A stretch of 64,000 nt of DNA from Streptococcus parasanguinis (GTDB lineage Bacteria > Bacillota > Bacilli > Lactobacillales > Streptococcaceae). Under the pieces are notes generated by a model. It did no database searches and was not told where the DNA came from. It saw only the letters and a program-made list of their open reading frames with translations. The first letter of the stretch is position 1. Each line of letters starts with the position of its first letter. Positions 56,987-64,000 of this stretch are shown here, one piece after another. Location: contig NZ_CP134147.1 in NCBI RefSeq assembly GCF_032163505.1, positions 958,501-1,022,500 of the forward strand. Direction: 5' to 3'. Position numbers and translations under genes: made by a program.

Positions 56987-58231
56987 TTAGTTGCTTGCAC
57001 CAGAAGTGGCATCGGCATCTCCGTGGCCTCCGTCACCATGTCCTCCAGCATCAGAAGCACCAGAAGTTGCATCTGCACTACCGTGTCCACCAGCAGGAGC
57101 AAATGGACCGCTTCCGCCAACTAGACGTTGACCGGTTGTTTGTAGGTACCAGTCTAACCATGGTTTGAAGTTGAAGACAATCTCGTTAATACCAGCGTAA
57201 GAACCATCTTCATAGTACATAGCTTGGTAGTTGTGAGTATTGATCACGCCTTCTGGAGATCCTGGAACAATAGTCCGAACATAGTCTTGGTTACCGTTAC
57301 GAAGGGTACCAATCACCCATTCCACGTTTTTCATACGTGCTGGTGGAAGAGAGCCATGAACGGTTGACATCCGGCTTCCTGATTGAGGTGGCACGCGTTT
57401 AGCAAACATGGTATCTGGATCCTGATGGGCATTGTTGTAGTAGAGGAATTGGTTGTTATCATCGGCATAAGTCAATTCAAATGGCATAGCCTTCAAGAAC
57501 ATATCAATTTGGTTAACGGTTAGGATACCGTGGTCGAGTTTGACATAGGTATCGCCAGAAACGGCACCGGTGATTTCAGCTACTTTTTCTACCCAATCTG
57601 GATCGTCAGGATCGACTTCAGTAACAGTTGTAGCGATTGGATGATTACAATCCAAGTCTTCTGGTTCAATTGGTTTTGGTTTTTTCAATTTCGATACAAC
57701 CTCAACGTATTTCATAAAATTATCCAAGCAGGTTTCAAGGAATTTGACGGTTCCCTCGTTGATGATATTGCCGTTTTCGTCAAAAGCTTCTTTTGCTTTT
57801 CCAAGAAGGAATTCATTTCCTGGAAGGGTATAAGCATTGACACCTGGGGCATCGAGGATCTTACGGAGGTGAACTTGTGCACGTGAAGTCCCTTGATCAT
57901 AGTAAGAAGCACCGACGATCATAACCGGTTTGTTTTCAAATGGATGCACCTCGAAAGATAGCCATTCAAGAACAGACTTGAGAGCAGCAGAGATCGTATG
58001 GTTGTGCTCTGGAGTGGCAATGATAACACCATCTGCACGAGTGATTTTGTTATATAAAAGACGCAATTGGAAACTTTCGTCCCATTTTTCATCTTGGTTA
58101 AACATTGGAACTTCGTCGATTTCAAGAACTTCCAATTCAAATTTGATTTTAAATTGGCGGCGAATGAATTCCAAAAGTTTACGGTTATATGATTGATCGT
58201 AGTTCGATCCTACAAGTCCAACAAATTTCAT
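56987..58231 (-). CDS. NAD(P)H:FMN reductase with PAS-like domain and double flavinylation tail
   Basis: A 414-residue cytosolic protein (no signal peptide). Residues 1-180: flavodoxin-like FMN reductase (GLVGSNYDQSYNRKLLE; ATPEHNHTISAALKSVLEW). Residues ~230-365: a PAS-like domain similar to that of DUF438 proteins (MPFELTYADDNNQFLYYN, then FAKRVPPQSGSRMSTVHGSLPP). Residues ~372-414: a Gly/His/Ala/Asp tail with two repeats of GGHG[S/D]ADATSGAS. DATSGAS at 387-393 and 407-413 has the form of the ApbE FMN-attachment motif (D-x-x-S-G-A-T/S), with Ser393 and Ser413 as candidate sites. The third gene of an operon with a second reductase and apbE. Confidence 0.88.
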   Translation of the reverse strand: MKFVGLVGSNYDQSYNRKLLEFIRRQFKIKFELEVLEIDEVPMFNQDEKWDESFQLRLLYNKITRADGVIIATPEHNHTISAALKSVLEWLSFEVHPFENKPVMIVGASYYDQGTSRAQVHLRKILDAPGVNAYTLPGNEFLLGKAKEAFDENGNIINEGTVKFLETCLDNFMKYVEVVSKLKKPKPIEPEDLDCNHPIATTVTEVDPDDPDWVEKVAEITGAVSGDTYVKLDHGILTVNQIDMFLKAMPFELTYADDNNQFLYYNNAHQDPDTMFAKRVPPQSGSRMSTVHGSLPPARMKNVEWVIGTLRNGNQDYVRTIVPGSPEGVINTHNYQAMYYEDGSYAGINEIVFNFKPWLDWYLQTTGQRLVGGSGPFAPAGGHGSADATSGASDAGGHGDGGHGDADATSGASN

Positions 58232-58249
58232 TCTTTTCTGTCTCCTATC

Positions 58250-58855
58250 TTACAAGTTTTCCCAGTCAAATTCTTCAGCATCTTTTCGAAGCAATTCTTG
58301 GGCGTTGCGCAATTTGTCTGTGATTTTTACAAACACACGGAAATCATCAAAGATGGCATCTAATTTTTGAATGACATCTAAATCCACCAAGTCTCCATTT
58401 TGATCAAAGGCTTGCAATGAATGAGAGAGCAAGAATTCATCTGGCAAAACAGTCGCTTTAATTTCTGGAGCATTTAAGATTTGGCGAAGTTGGAGTTGGG
58501 CGCGTGAAGATCCCAACGTACCGTATGATGCCCCAGTAATCATGACCGGTTTGTTCAACAATGGGAAGACTCCATATGAGAGCCAAGCGAGTGCACTCAT
58601 CAAGACTGCTGGAATAGAGTGGTCGTATTCTGGAGTTCCAATAATGACCCCATCAGCTTCTTCAATTTTTGCAACAATATCCAAGACAGCTTCAGGCACT
58701 TGTTTGTCGGCTGGTTTGTTAAAGACAGGGATATCTTTAATTTCGACCAATTCGATCTCAGCCTTATCAGCAAAATGTTTTTGCATGTATTGAAGCAGTT
58801 GACGGTTTGTAGAACGTTTGGAGTTAGTCCCCACAATCGCAATAAGTTTTATCAT
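58250..58855 (-). CDS. NAD(P)H-dependent FMN reductase, second copy
   Basis: A 201-residue flavodoxin-like reductase, starting at MIKLIAIVGTNSKRSTN (58855) behind AAAGGA; the frame to 58903 is too long. GTPEYDHSIPAVLMSALAWLSYG near 85 is the FMN-phosphate and dimer region. It resembles the N-terminal domain of the next gene and so is a diverged duplicate without PAS or tail. Spaced 25 bases after apbE and 18 before the large reductase. Confidence 0.88.
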   Translation of the reverse strand: MIKLIAIVGTNSKRSTNRQLLQYMQKHFADKAEIELVEIKDIPVFNKPADKQVPEAVLDIVAKIEEADGVIIGTPEYDHSIPAVLMSALAWLSYGVFPLLNKPVMITGASYGTLGSSRAQLQLRQILNAPEIKATVLPDEFLLSHSLQAFDQNGDLVDLDVIQKLDAIFDDFRVFVKITDKLRNAQELLRKDAEEFDWENL

Positions 58856-58880
58856 GGAATATTCCTTTCTGATAGGAGAA

Positions 58881-59831
58881 TTATAAATAAGATTGAAGCC
58901 CACTTGTATAGGCGATCTTGCCTGATTGAGAAACCAATAAGGTATCTATACCAGGAAGTGATTCAACAGTGTTGAGGATAGAAGTAGGAGATTCCCCGAA
59001 CAAGCGGGTAGTCCATATCTCCCCGTCTACGGATCGATCAGATATGATGGTGATACTGGCTAAGTCTGTCTCGACCGGATAGCCCGTCGCGCTATCAAAA
59101 ATGTGGTGAAACGACTGGCCGTCCACTTCTAAATGACGCTCGTAGATGCCAGAGGTGACAATAGATTTATCCTTGACAGAGAGGACCAGTAGGTGCTGAC
59201 CCCTTTTTTCGACTGGATTTTGAATGCCAATCCGCCAAGGCTGTTGTTTGATAGGGTGTTGACCGACAGTGAGGATATTTCCTCCAAGATCGATCAAGGC
59301 ATCTGTTACTCCCTGACTCTTTAAAAAGGTTGCAATACAGTCCGCACTATAGCCCTTAGCCAAGGCTCCCAAATCAATCTTCATTCCAGGACGTGTCAGA
59401 AAGACCGTATGGTTTTCTGGGTCGAGCTGAATTTGGTGAGGATCGATCTTGGCCAGAGCTTGATCAATTTCCCCTTGCTGGGGACGTCTAGCATCTGAAA
59501 ATCCAATTCGCCAGGTCTGTACAAGAGGACCAATGGCGATGTTTAAATGGCTGTTCTGAGCTTGACTATGCAAGGTTCCTAATGCAATCAGTTCAAAAAG
59601 ATCTGGATGTACTTGGACAGGAGCAATACCAGCTTGGTGATTGACCTCCATGAGTTCAGAACTTGCATCATTAGCACTGAAGCGATGTTCGTAGGAGCGA
59701 AGAAGTTCAAAGCAGCGGGCTAAGAGTTCATTCGCTTGTGGGTGACAGATCGAAACAGTGATGGTCGTTCCCATCAAACGTTCGGATCGACTACTTAGGT
59801 CCACTAAAAATCTATCCTTTCCTATTTTCAC
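58881..59831 (-). CDS. apbE: FAD:protein FMN transferase
   Basis: Attaches FMN from FAD to a Thr or Ser of target proteins. The 316 residues show MGTTITVSI, DLGALAKGYSAD near 170, ALIDLGGNI near 195, IVTSGIYER near 235, and HHIFDSATGYPV near 253. No signal peptide or lipobox, so it acts in the cytosol. Start uncertain: GTG at 59831 lies only eight bases after a TATACT; another GTG at 59804 has AAAGGA before it. The obvious substrate is the tailed reductase two genes downstream. Confidence 0.92.
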   Translation of the reverse strand: MKIGKDRFLVDLSSRSERLMGTTITVSICHPQANELLARCFELLRSYEHRFSANDASSELMEVNHQAGIAPVQVHPDLFELIALGTLHSQAQNSHLNIAIGPLVQTWRIGFSDARRPQQGEIDQALAKIDPHQIQLDPENHTVFLTRPGMKIDLGALAKGYSADCIATFLKSQGVTDALIDLGGNILTVGQHPIKQQPWRIGIQNPVEKRGQHLLVLSVKDKSIVTSGIYERHLEVDGQSFHHIFDSATGYPVETDLASITIISDRSVDGEIWTTRLFGESPTSILNTVESLPGIDTLLVSQSGKIAYTSGLQSYL

Positions 59832-59834
59832 TTA

Positions 59835-59872
59835 CTTACAGTATATCAAAAAGATATCGTTTTCACAATCCT
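59835..59872 (-). promoter_or_regulatory. apbE-operon promoter with palindrome
   Basis: Minus strand: TTGTGA, 17 bases, TATACT (59845-59840) with extended TGA. ATATC-TTTTT-GATAT (59857-59843) overlaps the -10. The -35 TTGTGA continues as TTGTGAA, a Rex-type half site. Confidence 0.6.
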
Positions 59873-59962
59873 TTCGAGCATATTGTTTGACATTTTTTGA
59901 AACATGTGAAGTGTGATTTTCTGGAAAATTGAAAAAAAGATCACAAATTCTGAGCAAAATAA

Positions 59963-59992
59963 TTGTAACCGATATCATTTTTATGATATACT
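59963..59992 (+). promoter_or_regulatory. nox promoter with a matching palindrome
   Basis: TTGTAA at 59964, then CCGATATCATTTTTATGA, then TATACT (59987-59992). ATATCAT-TTTT-ATGATAT (59972-59989) is a perfect palindrome. CGATATC plus TGATATACT also occurs in the divergent apbE promoter, suggesting a shared regulator. Confidence 0.6.
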
Positions 59993-60028
59993 CAAGAAGT
60001 AAATTAAATTAAAGGTAGGATTTATTCT

Positions 60029-61405
60029 ATGAGTAAAATCGTTGTTGTAGGGGCTAACCATGCCGGAACAGCTTGTATTAACACTATGTTAGATAATTTC
60101 GGAAATGAAAATGAAATTGTAGTTTTTGACCAAAACTCAAACATTTCATTCCTTGGATGTGGAATGGCACTTTGGATCGGTGAACAAATCGATGGTCCTG
60201 AAGGTCTTTTCTACTCTGACAAAGAAAAATTGGAAGCAAAAGGTGCAAAAGTCTACATGAACTCTCCTGTTCTTTCAATTGACTATGACAACAAAGTGGT
60301 GACTGCAGAAGTTGATGGAAAAGAACACAAAGAATCTTACGAAAAATTGATCTTTGCGACTGGATCAACACCAATCATTCCTCCAATTAAAGGAGTTGAA
60401 ATCGTACCTGGTAACCGCGAATTCAAAGCAACACTTGAAAATCTTCAATTCGTTAAATTGTACCAAAATGCTGAAGAAGTCATCGAAAAATTGAAAGACA
60501 ACAGCAAACACTTGAACCGTATCGCCGTAGTTGGTGGTGGTTACATCGGTGTTGAACTTGCTGAAGCTTTCGAACGTCTTGGTAAAGATGTTGTCTTGGT
60601 GGATATCGTGGACACTGTCTTGAATGGTTACTACGACAAAGACTTCACTGACATCATGGCGAAAAACTTGGAAGACCACAACATCCGTTTGGCACTTGGA
60701 CAAACAGTTCAAGCGGTTGAAGGAGATGGTAAGGTGGAACGCCTTGTAACCGATAAAGAAACCTTCGATGTAGATATGGTTATCTTGGCTGTTGGTTTCC
60801 GTCCTAATACAGCTCTTGCTGATGGTAAGATCGAACTCTTCCGCAACGGTGCTTTCCTTGTTGATAAGAAACAAGAAACTTCACTTCCAGGTGTCTACGC
60901 AGTTGGTGACTGTGCGACTATCTTCGATAACGCTCGTAACGAAATGAGCTACATCGCTCTTGCATCTAATGCGGTTCGTTCAGGTATTGTCGGTGCCTAC
61001 AATGCAACTGGTCATGAATTAGAAGGAATCGGTGTTCAAGGTTCTAACGGTATCTCTATCTACGGCCTTCACATGGTTTCAACTGGTTTGACTCTTGAAA
61101 AAGCGAAAGCTGCAGGCTTCAATGCCACTGAAACTGGCTTTAACGACCTTCAAAAACCTGAATTTATCAAACACGATAACTATGAGGTTGGTATCAAGAT
61201 CGTCTACGATAAAGACACTCGTCAAATCCTTGGAGCTCAAATGGTATCACGTGATAGCGCTATCTCAATGGCTATCCACATGTTCTCACTTGCGATTCAA
61301 GAACACGTGACGATTGATAAGTTGGCTTTGACGGACTTGTTCTTCTTGCCACACTTCAACAAACCTTACAACTACATCACAATGGCAGCTTTAACTGCTG
61401 AATAA
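60029..61405 (+). CDS. nox: NADH oxidase (water-forming type)
   Basis: FAD enzyme that oxidises NADH with O2, regenerating NAD and removing oxygen. The 458 residues start [17 protein letters not shown], with the redox-active Cys in [14 protein letters not shown] near 44, a second dinucleotide loop [23 protein letters not shown] broken near 170, and YAVGDCATI near 290. The Cys44 context is that of the four-electron Nox rather than the peroxide former. Strongly biased codons. Divergent from the apbE operon. Confidence 0.95.
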   Translation: MSKIVVVGANHAGTACINTMLDNFGNENEIVVFDQNSNISFLGCGMALWIGEQIDGPEGLFYSDKEKLEAKGAKVYMNSPVLSIDYDNKVVTAEVDGKEHKESYEKLIFATGSTPIIPPIKGVEIVPGNREFKATLENLQFVKLYQNAEEVIEKLKDNSKHLNRIAVVGGGYIGVELAEAFERLGKDVVLVDIVDTVLNGYYDKDFTDIMAKNLEDHNIRLALGQTVQAVEGDGKVERLVTDKETFDVDMVILAVGFRPNTALADGKIELFRNGAFLVDKKQETSLPGVYAVGDCATIFDNARNEMSYIALASNAVRSGIVGAYNATGHELEGIGVQGSNGISIYGLHMVSTGLTLEKAKAAGFNATETGFNDLQKPEFIKHDNYEVGIKIVYDKDTRQILGAQMVSRDSAISMAIHMFSLAIQEHVTIDKLALTDLFFLPHFNKPYNYITMAALTAE

Positions 61406-61415
61406 TGAATAACTG

Positions 61416-61450
61416 AAAAACAAAGCTAGCGTTGCTAGTTTTGTTTTTTT
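61416..61450 (+). terminator. Intrinsic terminator after nox
   Basis: AAAACAAAGCTAGC-gtt-GCTAGTTTTGTTTTTTT hairpin. Confidence 0.85.
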
Positions 61451-61523
61451 CTGTCTTTCCATGTATTCAGAGGCAGTGAAATAAGGTATAATGAATAGGA
61501 TAAGAGTTTGAAGGAGTTAGGGA

Positions 61524-63068
61524 ATGTCTGCTAAAGAAGAAGCCTTAAAAAAGGAATTTCATTTTGCCTCTAGTTCGATTGTGGCCCATATTGTCAGAGG
61601 TGTTCTGGTTGGGATCGTTGTGGGCTGCATCGTCTCAAGTTTTCGTTTTTTGATCGAACATATTTTTCATTTTGTTCAAGGCGTTTACAAGGAGATGTCT
61701 GGTCAACCACTTTATTTGCTGGCGATGCTGTTGGGGTATGGGGTGATCGTACTGATTGCTGGTCGCCTCATTCGCACCAATCGGGATATCAAGGGATCAG
61801 GAATTCCGCAAGTCGAAGCGGAACTCAAGGGCCTCTTGGCGGTGAGCTGGTGGGATACCTTGTGGAAGAAGTATATTCTAGGTGTCTTGGCCATCGGAAG
61901 TGGTTTGATGCTTGGTCGTGAAGGTCCTAGTATTCAATTAGGAGCAATGGGTGGAAAAGGAGTGGCCCATCATTTGAAGGTCAGTCCGGTTGAGGAGCGA
62001 TCTTTGATTGCAAGTGGGGCTGCTGCTGGTCTTGCCGCTGCCTTTAATGCACCTATAGCGGGGCTTTTATTTGTGGTTGAAGAGGTCTACCATCATTTTT
62101 CACGTTTCTTTTGGATTTCGACCTTGGCTGCTAGTTTAACTGCTAATTTTATTTCACTCAATGTCTTTGGTCAAACACCAGTGCTTCATATGCCACAAAA
62201 TATTCCGCCACTCCATCTGTCTCAGTACTGGATTTATCTTTTTCTTGGAGTCTTTTTAGGGGCAGCAGGTTATGTCTACGAAATAGTGGTGCTCAATATC
62301 GGTCGCCTGTATCGTTTGCTAGAGAAGATTTTCCATGTTCCTTCTCATTATTCTTCCTTATTTGCCTTTGTCTTGATTCTTCCAATCGGCTATTTCCTTC
62401 CCCAAATTCTTGGTGGTGGGAATCAATTGGTCTTGGATTTGGCTCGAGTACCGTATCCAGTGCTGACCATCCTTCTCTATTTTGCAATCCGTTTCATCTG
62501 GAGTATGTTGAGCTATGGTAGTGGCTTGCCAGGTGGCATCTTCCTGCCCATATTAGCATTAGGATCTCTTTTAGGAGTCATCGTTGGAACCTTCCTCCAA
62601 AACATTGGCTTTATCTCTCAAAACCAGCTACCTCTTTTCATTATTTTAGGCATGAGTGGGTATTTTGGGGCTATTTCAAAAGCGCCATTAACGGCTATGA
62701 TCTTGGTAACAGAGATGGTCGGTGATATTCGCAGTTTAATGCCCCTAGGCATGGTGACCTTGCTAGCTTATATGATCATGGATCTCTTCCATGGAGCGCC
62801 AGTCTATGAAGCCATGCTCGAGCAATTGTTGCCGGATAAGGCGCAAGAAGAAGGAGAGTTGACTTTAATTGAGATCCCTGTATCAGAAAAGATCGCAGGA
62901 AAGCAAGTCCATGAACTGCACCTCCCTCAAGATATCTTGATCACCACGCAAATGCGAAGTGGTAAGAGCTATACGGTCAATGGTGCAACCCGCTTGTATC
63001 TAGGTGATAGTATCTTTGTGGTGGTTAAAGAATCTGAAATCGGACAGGTCAAAGATATTCTTTTGTAA
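61524..63068 (+). CDS. ClC-family anion transporter with RCK/TrkA-C domain
   Basis: A 514-residue membrane protein. ClC selectivity motifs: GSGIPQVEAEL near residue 91, GREGPSIQLGAMGGKG near 130 with the gating Glu kept, and GLPGGIFLPILALGS near 345. A C-terminal TrkA-C-like domain of about 75 residues (LIEIPVSEKIAGKQVHEL...LGDSIFVVV) follows the last helix. The gating Glu points to a Cl/H exchanger rather than a fluoride type. TATAAT at 61487 and AAGGAG before the ATG. Confidence 0.92.
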   Translation: MSAKEEALKKEFHFASSSIVAHIVRGVLVGIVVGCIVSSFRFLIEHIFHFVQGVYKEMSGQPLYLLAMLLGYGVIVLIAGRLIRTNRDIKGSGIPQVEAELKGLLAVSWWDTLWKKYILGVLAIGSGLMLGREGPSIQLGAMGGKGVAHHLKVSPVEERSLIASGAAAGLAAAFNAPIAGLLFVVEEVYHHFSRFFWISTLAASLTANFISLNVFGQTPVLHMPQNIPPLHLSQYWIYLFLGVFLGAAGYVYEIVVLNIGRLYRLLEKIFHVPSHYSSLFAFVLILPIGYFLPQILGGGNQLVLDLARVPYPVLTILLYFAIRFIWSMLSYGSGLPGGIFLPILALGSLLGVIVGTFLQNIGFISQNQLPLFIILGMSGYFGAISKAPLTAMILVTEMVGDIRSLMPLGMVTLLAYMIMDLFHGAPVYEAMLEQLLPDKAQEEGELTLIEIPVSEKIAGKQVHELHLPQDILITTQMRSGKSYTVNGATRLYLGDSIFVVVKESEIGQVKDILL

Positions 63069-63102
63069 AAGACTGATTCTCAGAAAAGTTTTTCTATTAT
63101 TA

Positions 63103-63117
63103 AATTTTCAGACAATT
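63103..63117 (+). promoter_or_regulatory. CodY-like box before the EfeO-type gene
   Basis: AATTTTCAGACAATT matches 14 of 15 positions of the CodY consensus and lies about 60 bases upstream of the start, over the expected promoter. Confidence 0.55.
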
Positions 63118-63177
63118 ATTGAAAAATGAGAAAATATCTGGTAAAATAAGGGAAGAACAAATGAGGAGAAGTCTTTC

Positions 63178-64000
63178 ATGAAAAAATATAGTCTACTCTT
63201 ATTGAGTGTTGCTCTTTTAGCAGGGTGTGCGAATTCTACTAGCAAACAGTCGAGTCAAAAGACGCAAACCAGCTCAACGGTGCAGTTGTCAAAGGCTGAC
63301 CAGAAGACCTTGGACAATGCAACAGCTGAATACAAAGACTTTGTCGAAATGCAAATCGACCAATTGCTCAAGGATACAGAAGGTTTCCGAGATACCCTAA
63401 AAGCTGGGAATTTGGAAGAAGCTAAAAAACAATATCCCTTGATCCGCATGGCCTATGAACGCTCAGAACCGATTGCTGAAACCTTTGGGGAGTCTGATGT
63501 GAAGATTGACTATCGTTTGGTGGACTATGTGGATGAAAATAAATCAGAAGAAGGCTGGTCTGGCTTCCACCGGATTGAACGCATCCTTTGGGAAAACAAT
63601 ACCACAGATGGCACTGACAAATATGCAGACCAACTGGTAAACGATATCAAGGAGTTGAAAGCTAAGATCGCAACCGTTGATGTGACTCCTGATGTGATGC
63701 TAACTGGGGCTGTTGATCTGCTCAATGAAGTGGCAACGCAAAAGATCACGGGTGAAGAAGAAGTCTTCTCTCATACAGATCTGTACGACTTCCGTGCCAA
63801 TATTGAAGGAGCTGAAAAGATTTTCTCACTCTTTAAACCTTTGATTGAGAAAAAAGATGCCAAGTTGGTTAAAACCTTGGAAGCAGAATTCAAAAATGTC
63901 AATGATTTATTGGACAAACACATGACTGATGAAACAAATTACAAGTCATACACAGATTTGACCAAGGAAGATACCAAGGAATTGGCTGAAGCGGTGACCA
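63178..64000 (+). CDS. efeO: EfeO-type iron-uptake lipoprotein, 3' end outside window
   Basis: The frame is open to the window end, so about 274 residues are visible and the C-terminus is missing. Signal peptide with lipobox LLAGCA (Cys near residue 20), a Ser/Gln/Thr linker, then an imelysin/EfeO (M75) helical domain: FVEMQIDQLLKDTEGFRDTLKAG, IRMAYERSEPIAE, and the GWSGFHRIERILW segment holding the HxxE metal motif. GAGGAG before the ATG. efeB and efeU-type genes would be expected downstream. Confidence 0.9.
   Translation, partial: MKKYSLLLLSVALLAGCANSTSKQSSQKTQTSSTVQLSKADQKTLDNATAEYKDFVEMQIDQLLKDTEGFRDTLKAGNLEEAKKQYPLIRMAYERSEPIAETFGESDVKIDYRLVDYVDENKSEEGWSGFHRIERILWENNTTDGTDKYADQLVNDIKELKAKIATVDVTPDVMLTGAVDLLNEVATQKITGEEEVFSHTDLYDFRANIEGAEKIFSLFKPLIEKKDAKLVKTLEAEFKNVNDLLDKHMTDETNYKSYTDLTKEDTKELAEAVT

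Noticed and set aside
56990..57100. Reductase tail as a cell-wall anchor or low-complexity artefact
   Set aside because: No LPXTG, no signal peptide; the repeat unit is kept at protein level though codons differ.

Overview
This is a chromosomal window from an oral Streptococcus of the mitis/sanguinis type. Gene content and order match that group: parE/parC, ldh-gyrA-srtA, the rex / DUF1831 / cysteine desulfurase / prs block, relQ-nadK-rluD-pta, separate coaB and coaC, and fhs. The protein sequences resemble pneumococcal orthologues I know (GyrA Ser81/Glu85, ParC Ser79/Asp83, a MutY without cysteines). The species cannot be fixed from the window alone; S. parasanguinis or S. australis-like is a guess. 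I see no insertion sequence, prophage, CRISPR array or rRNA operon.

Layout. 1-8.2 kb: the 3' part of pyrE, four small membrane proteins of unknown role, a GT-C-like membrane protein, ung, mutX, pyrC, and a lipase/YpmS pair. 8.2-13.5 kb: a leucine operon (leuA, leuB, DUF1294 gene, leuC, leuD) behind a promoter with CodY-like sites, a 17-codon leader peptide ending in Leu-Leu-Leu, and an attenuator. 13.5-15.7 kb: a YrdC-like protein, two tandem paralogues of unknown function and a degenerate gap. 15.7-19.5 kb: a tightly overlapping operon (SDR, membrane GT2, hydrolase-like, UGT-type glycosyltransferase) that looks like a glycolipid pathway. 19.6-27.5 kb: plsY, parE, a chromosomal ANT(6)-like gene, parC, and ilvE under a perfect CodY box. 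27.5-35.5 kb: tRNA-Tyr, tRNA-Gln, rpsA, tRNA-Arg, a NUDIX gene, ldh, gyrA, srtA, radC. 35.7-43.2 kb: rex, the cysteine desulfurase group, prs, CYTH, relQ, nadK, rluD, pta. 43.4-55.5 kb: mutY, a thioredoxin-like gene, pgm, the coaBC/ECF group, fhs, MATE, GNAT, a YdcF-like gene, brnQ. 55.6-61.4 kb: a redox island (CcdA, TlpA-like lipoprotein, two flavin reductases, ApbE flavin transferase, NADH oxidase). 61.5-64 kb: a ClC transporter and the start of an EfeO-type iron-uptake lipoprotein.

The most interesting signal is in the redox island. The larger FMN reductase has a flavodoxin-like domain, a PAS-like domain, and a Gly/His-rich tail carrying two copies of DATSGAS, which has the form of the ApbE flavinylation motif. 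apbE lies in the same operon and has no signal peptide. This suggests a cytosolic, covalently flavinylated, two-FMN-tailed reductase. The operon and the divergent nox gene have promoters built on the same ATATC-T-rich-GATAT palindrome.

Two window-wide patterns also stand out. Five unrelated genes have an extended -10 (TGnTATAAT-like) exactly six bases before the ATG, which predicts leaderless mRNAs. Five copies of a ~176-bp three-hairpin repeat each begin within about 15 bases of a stop codon.
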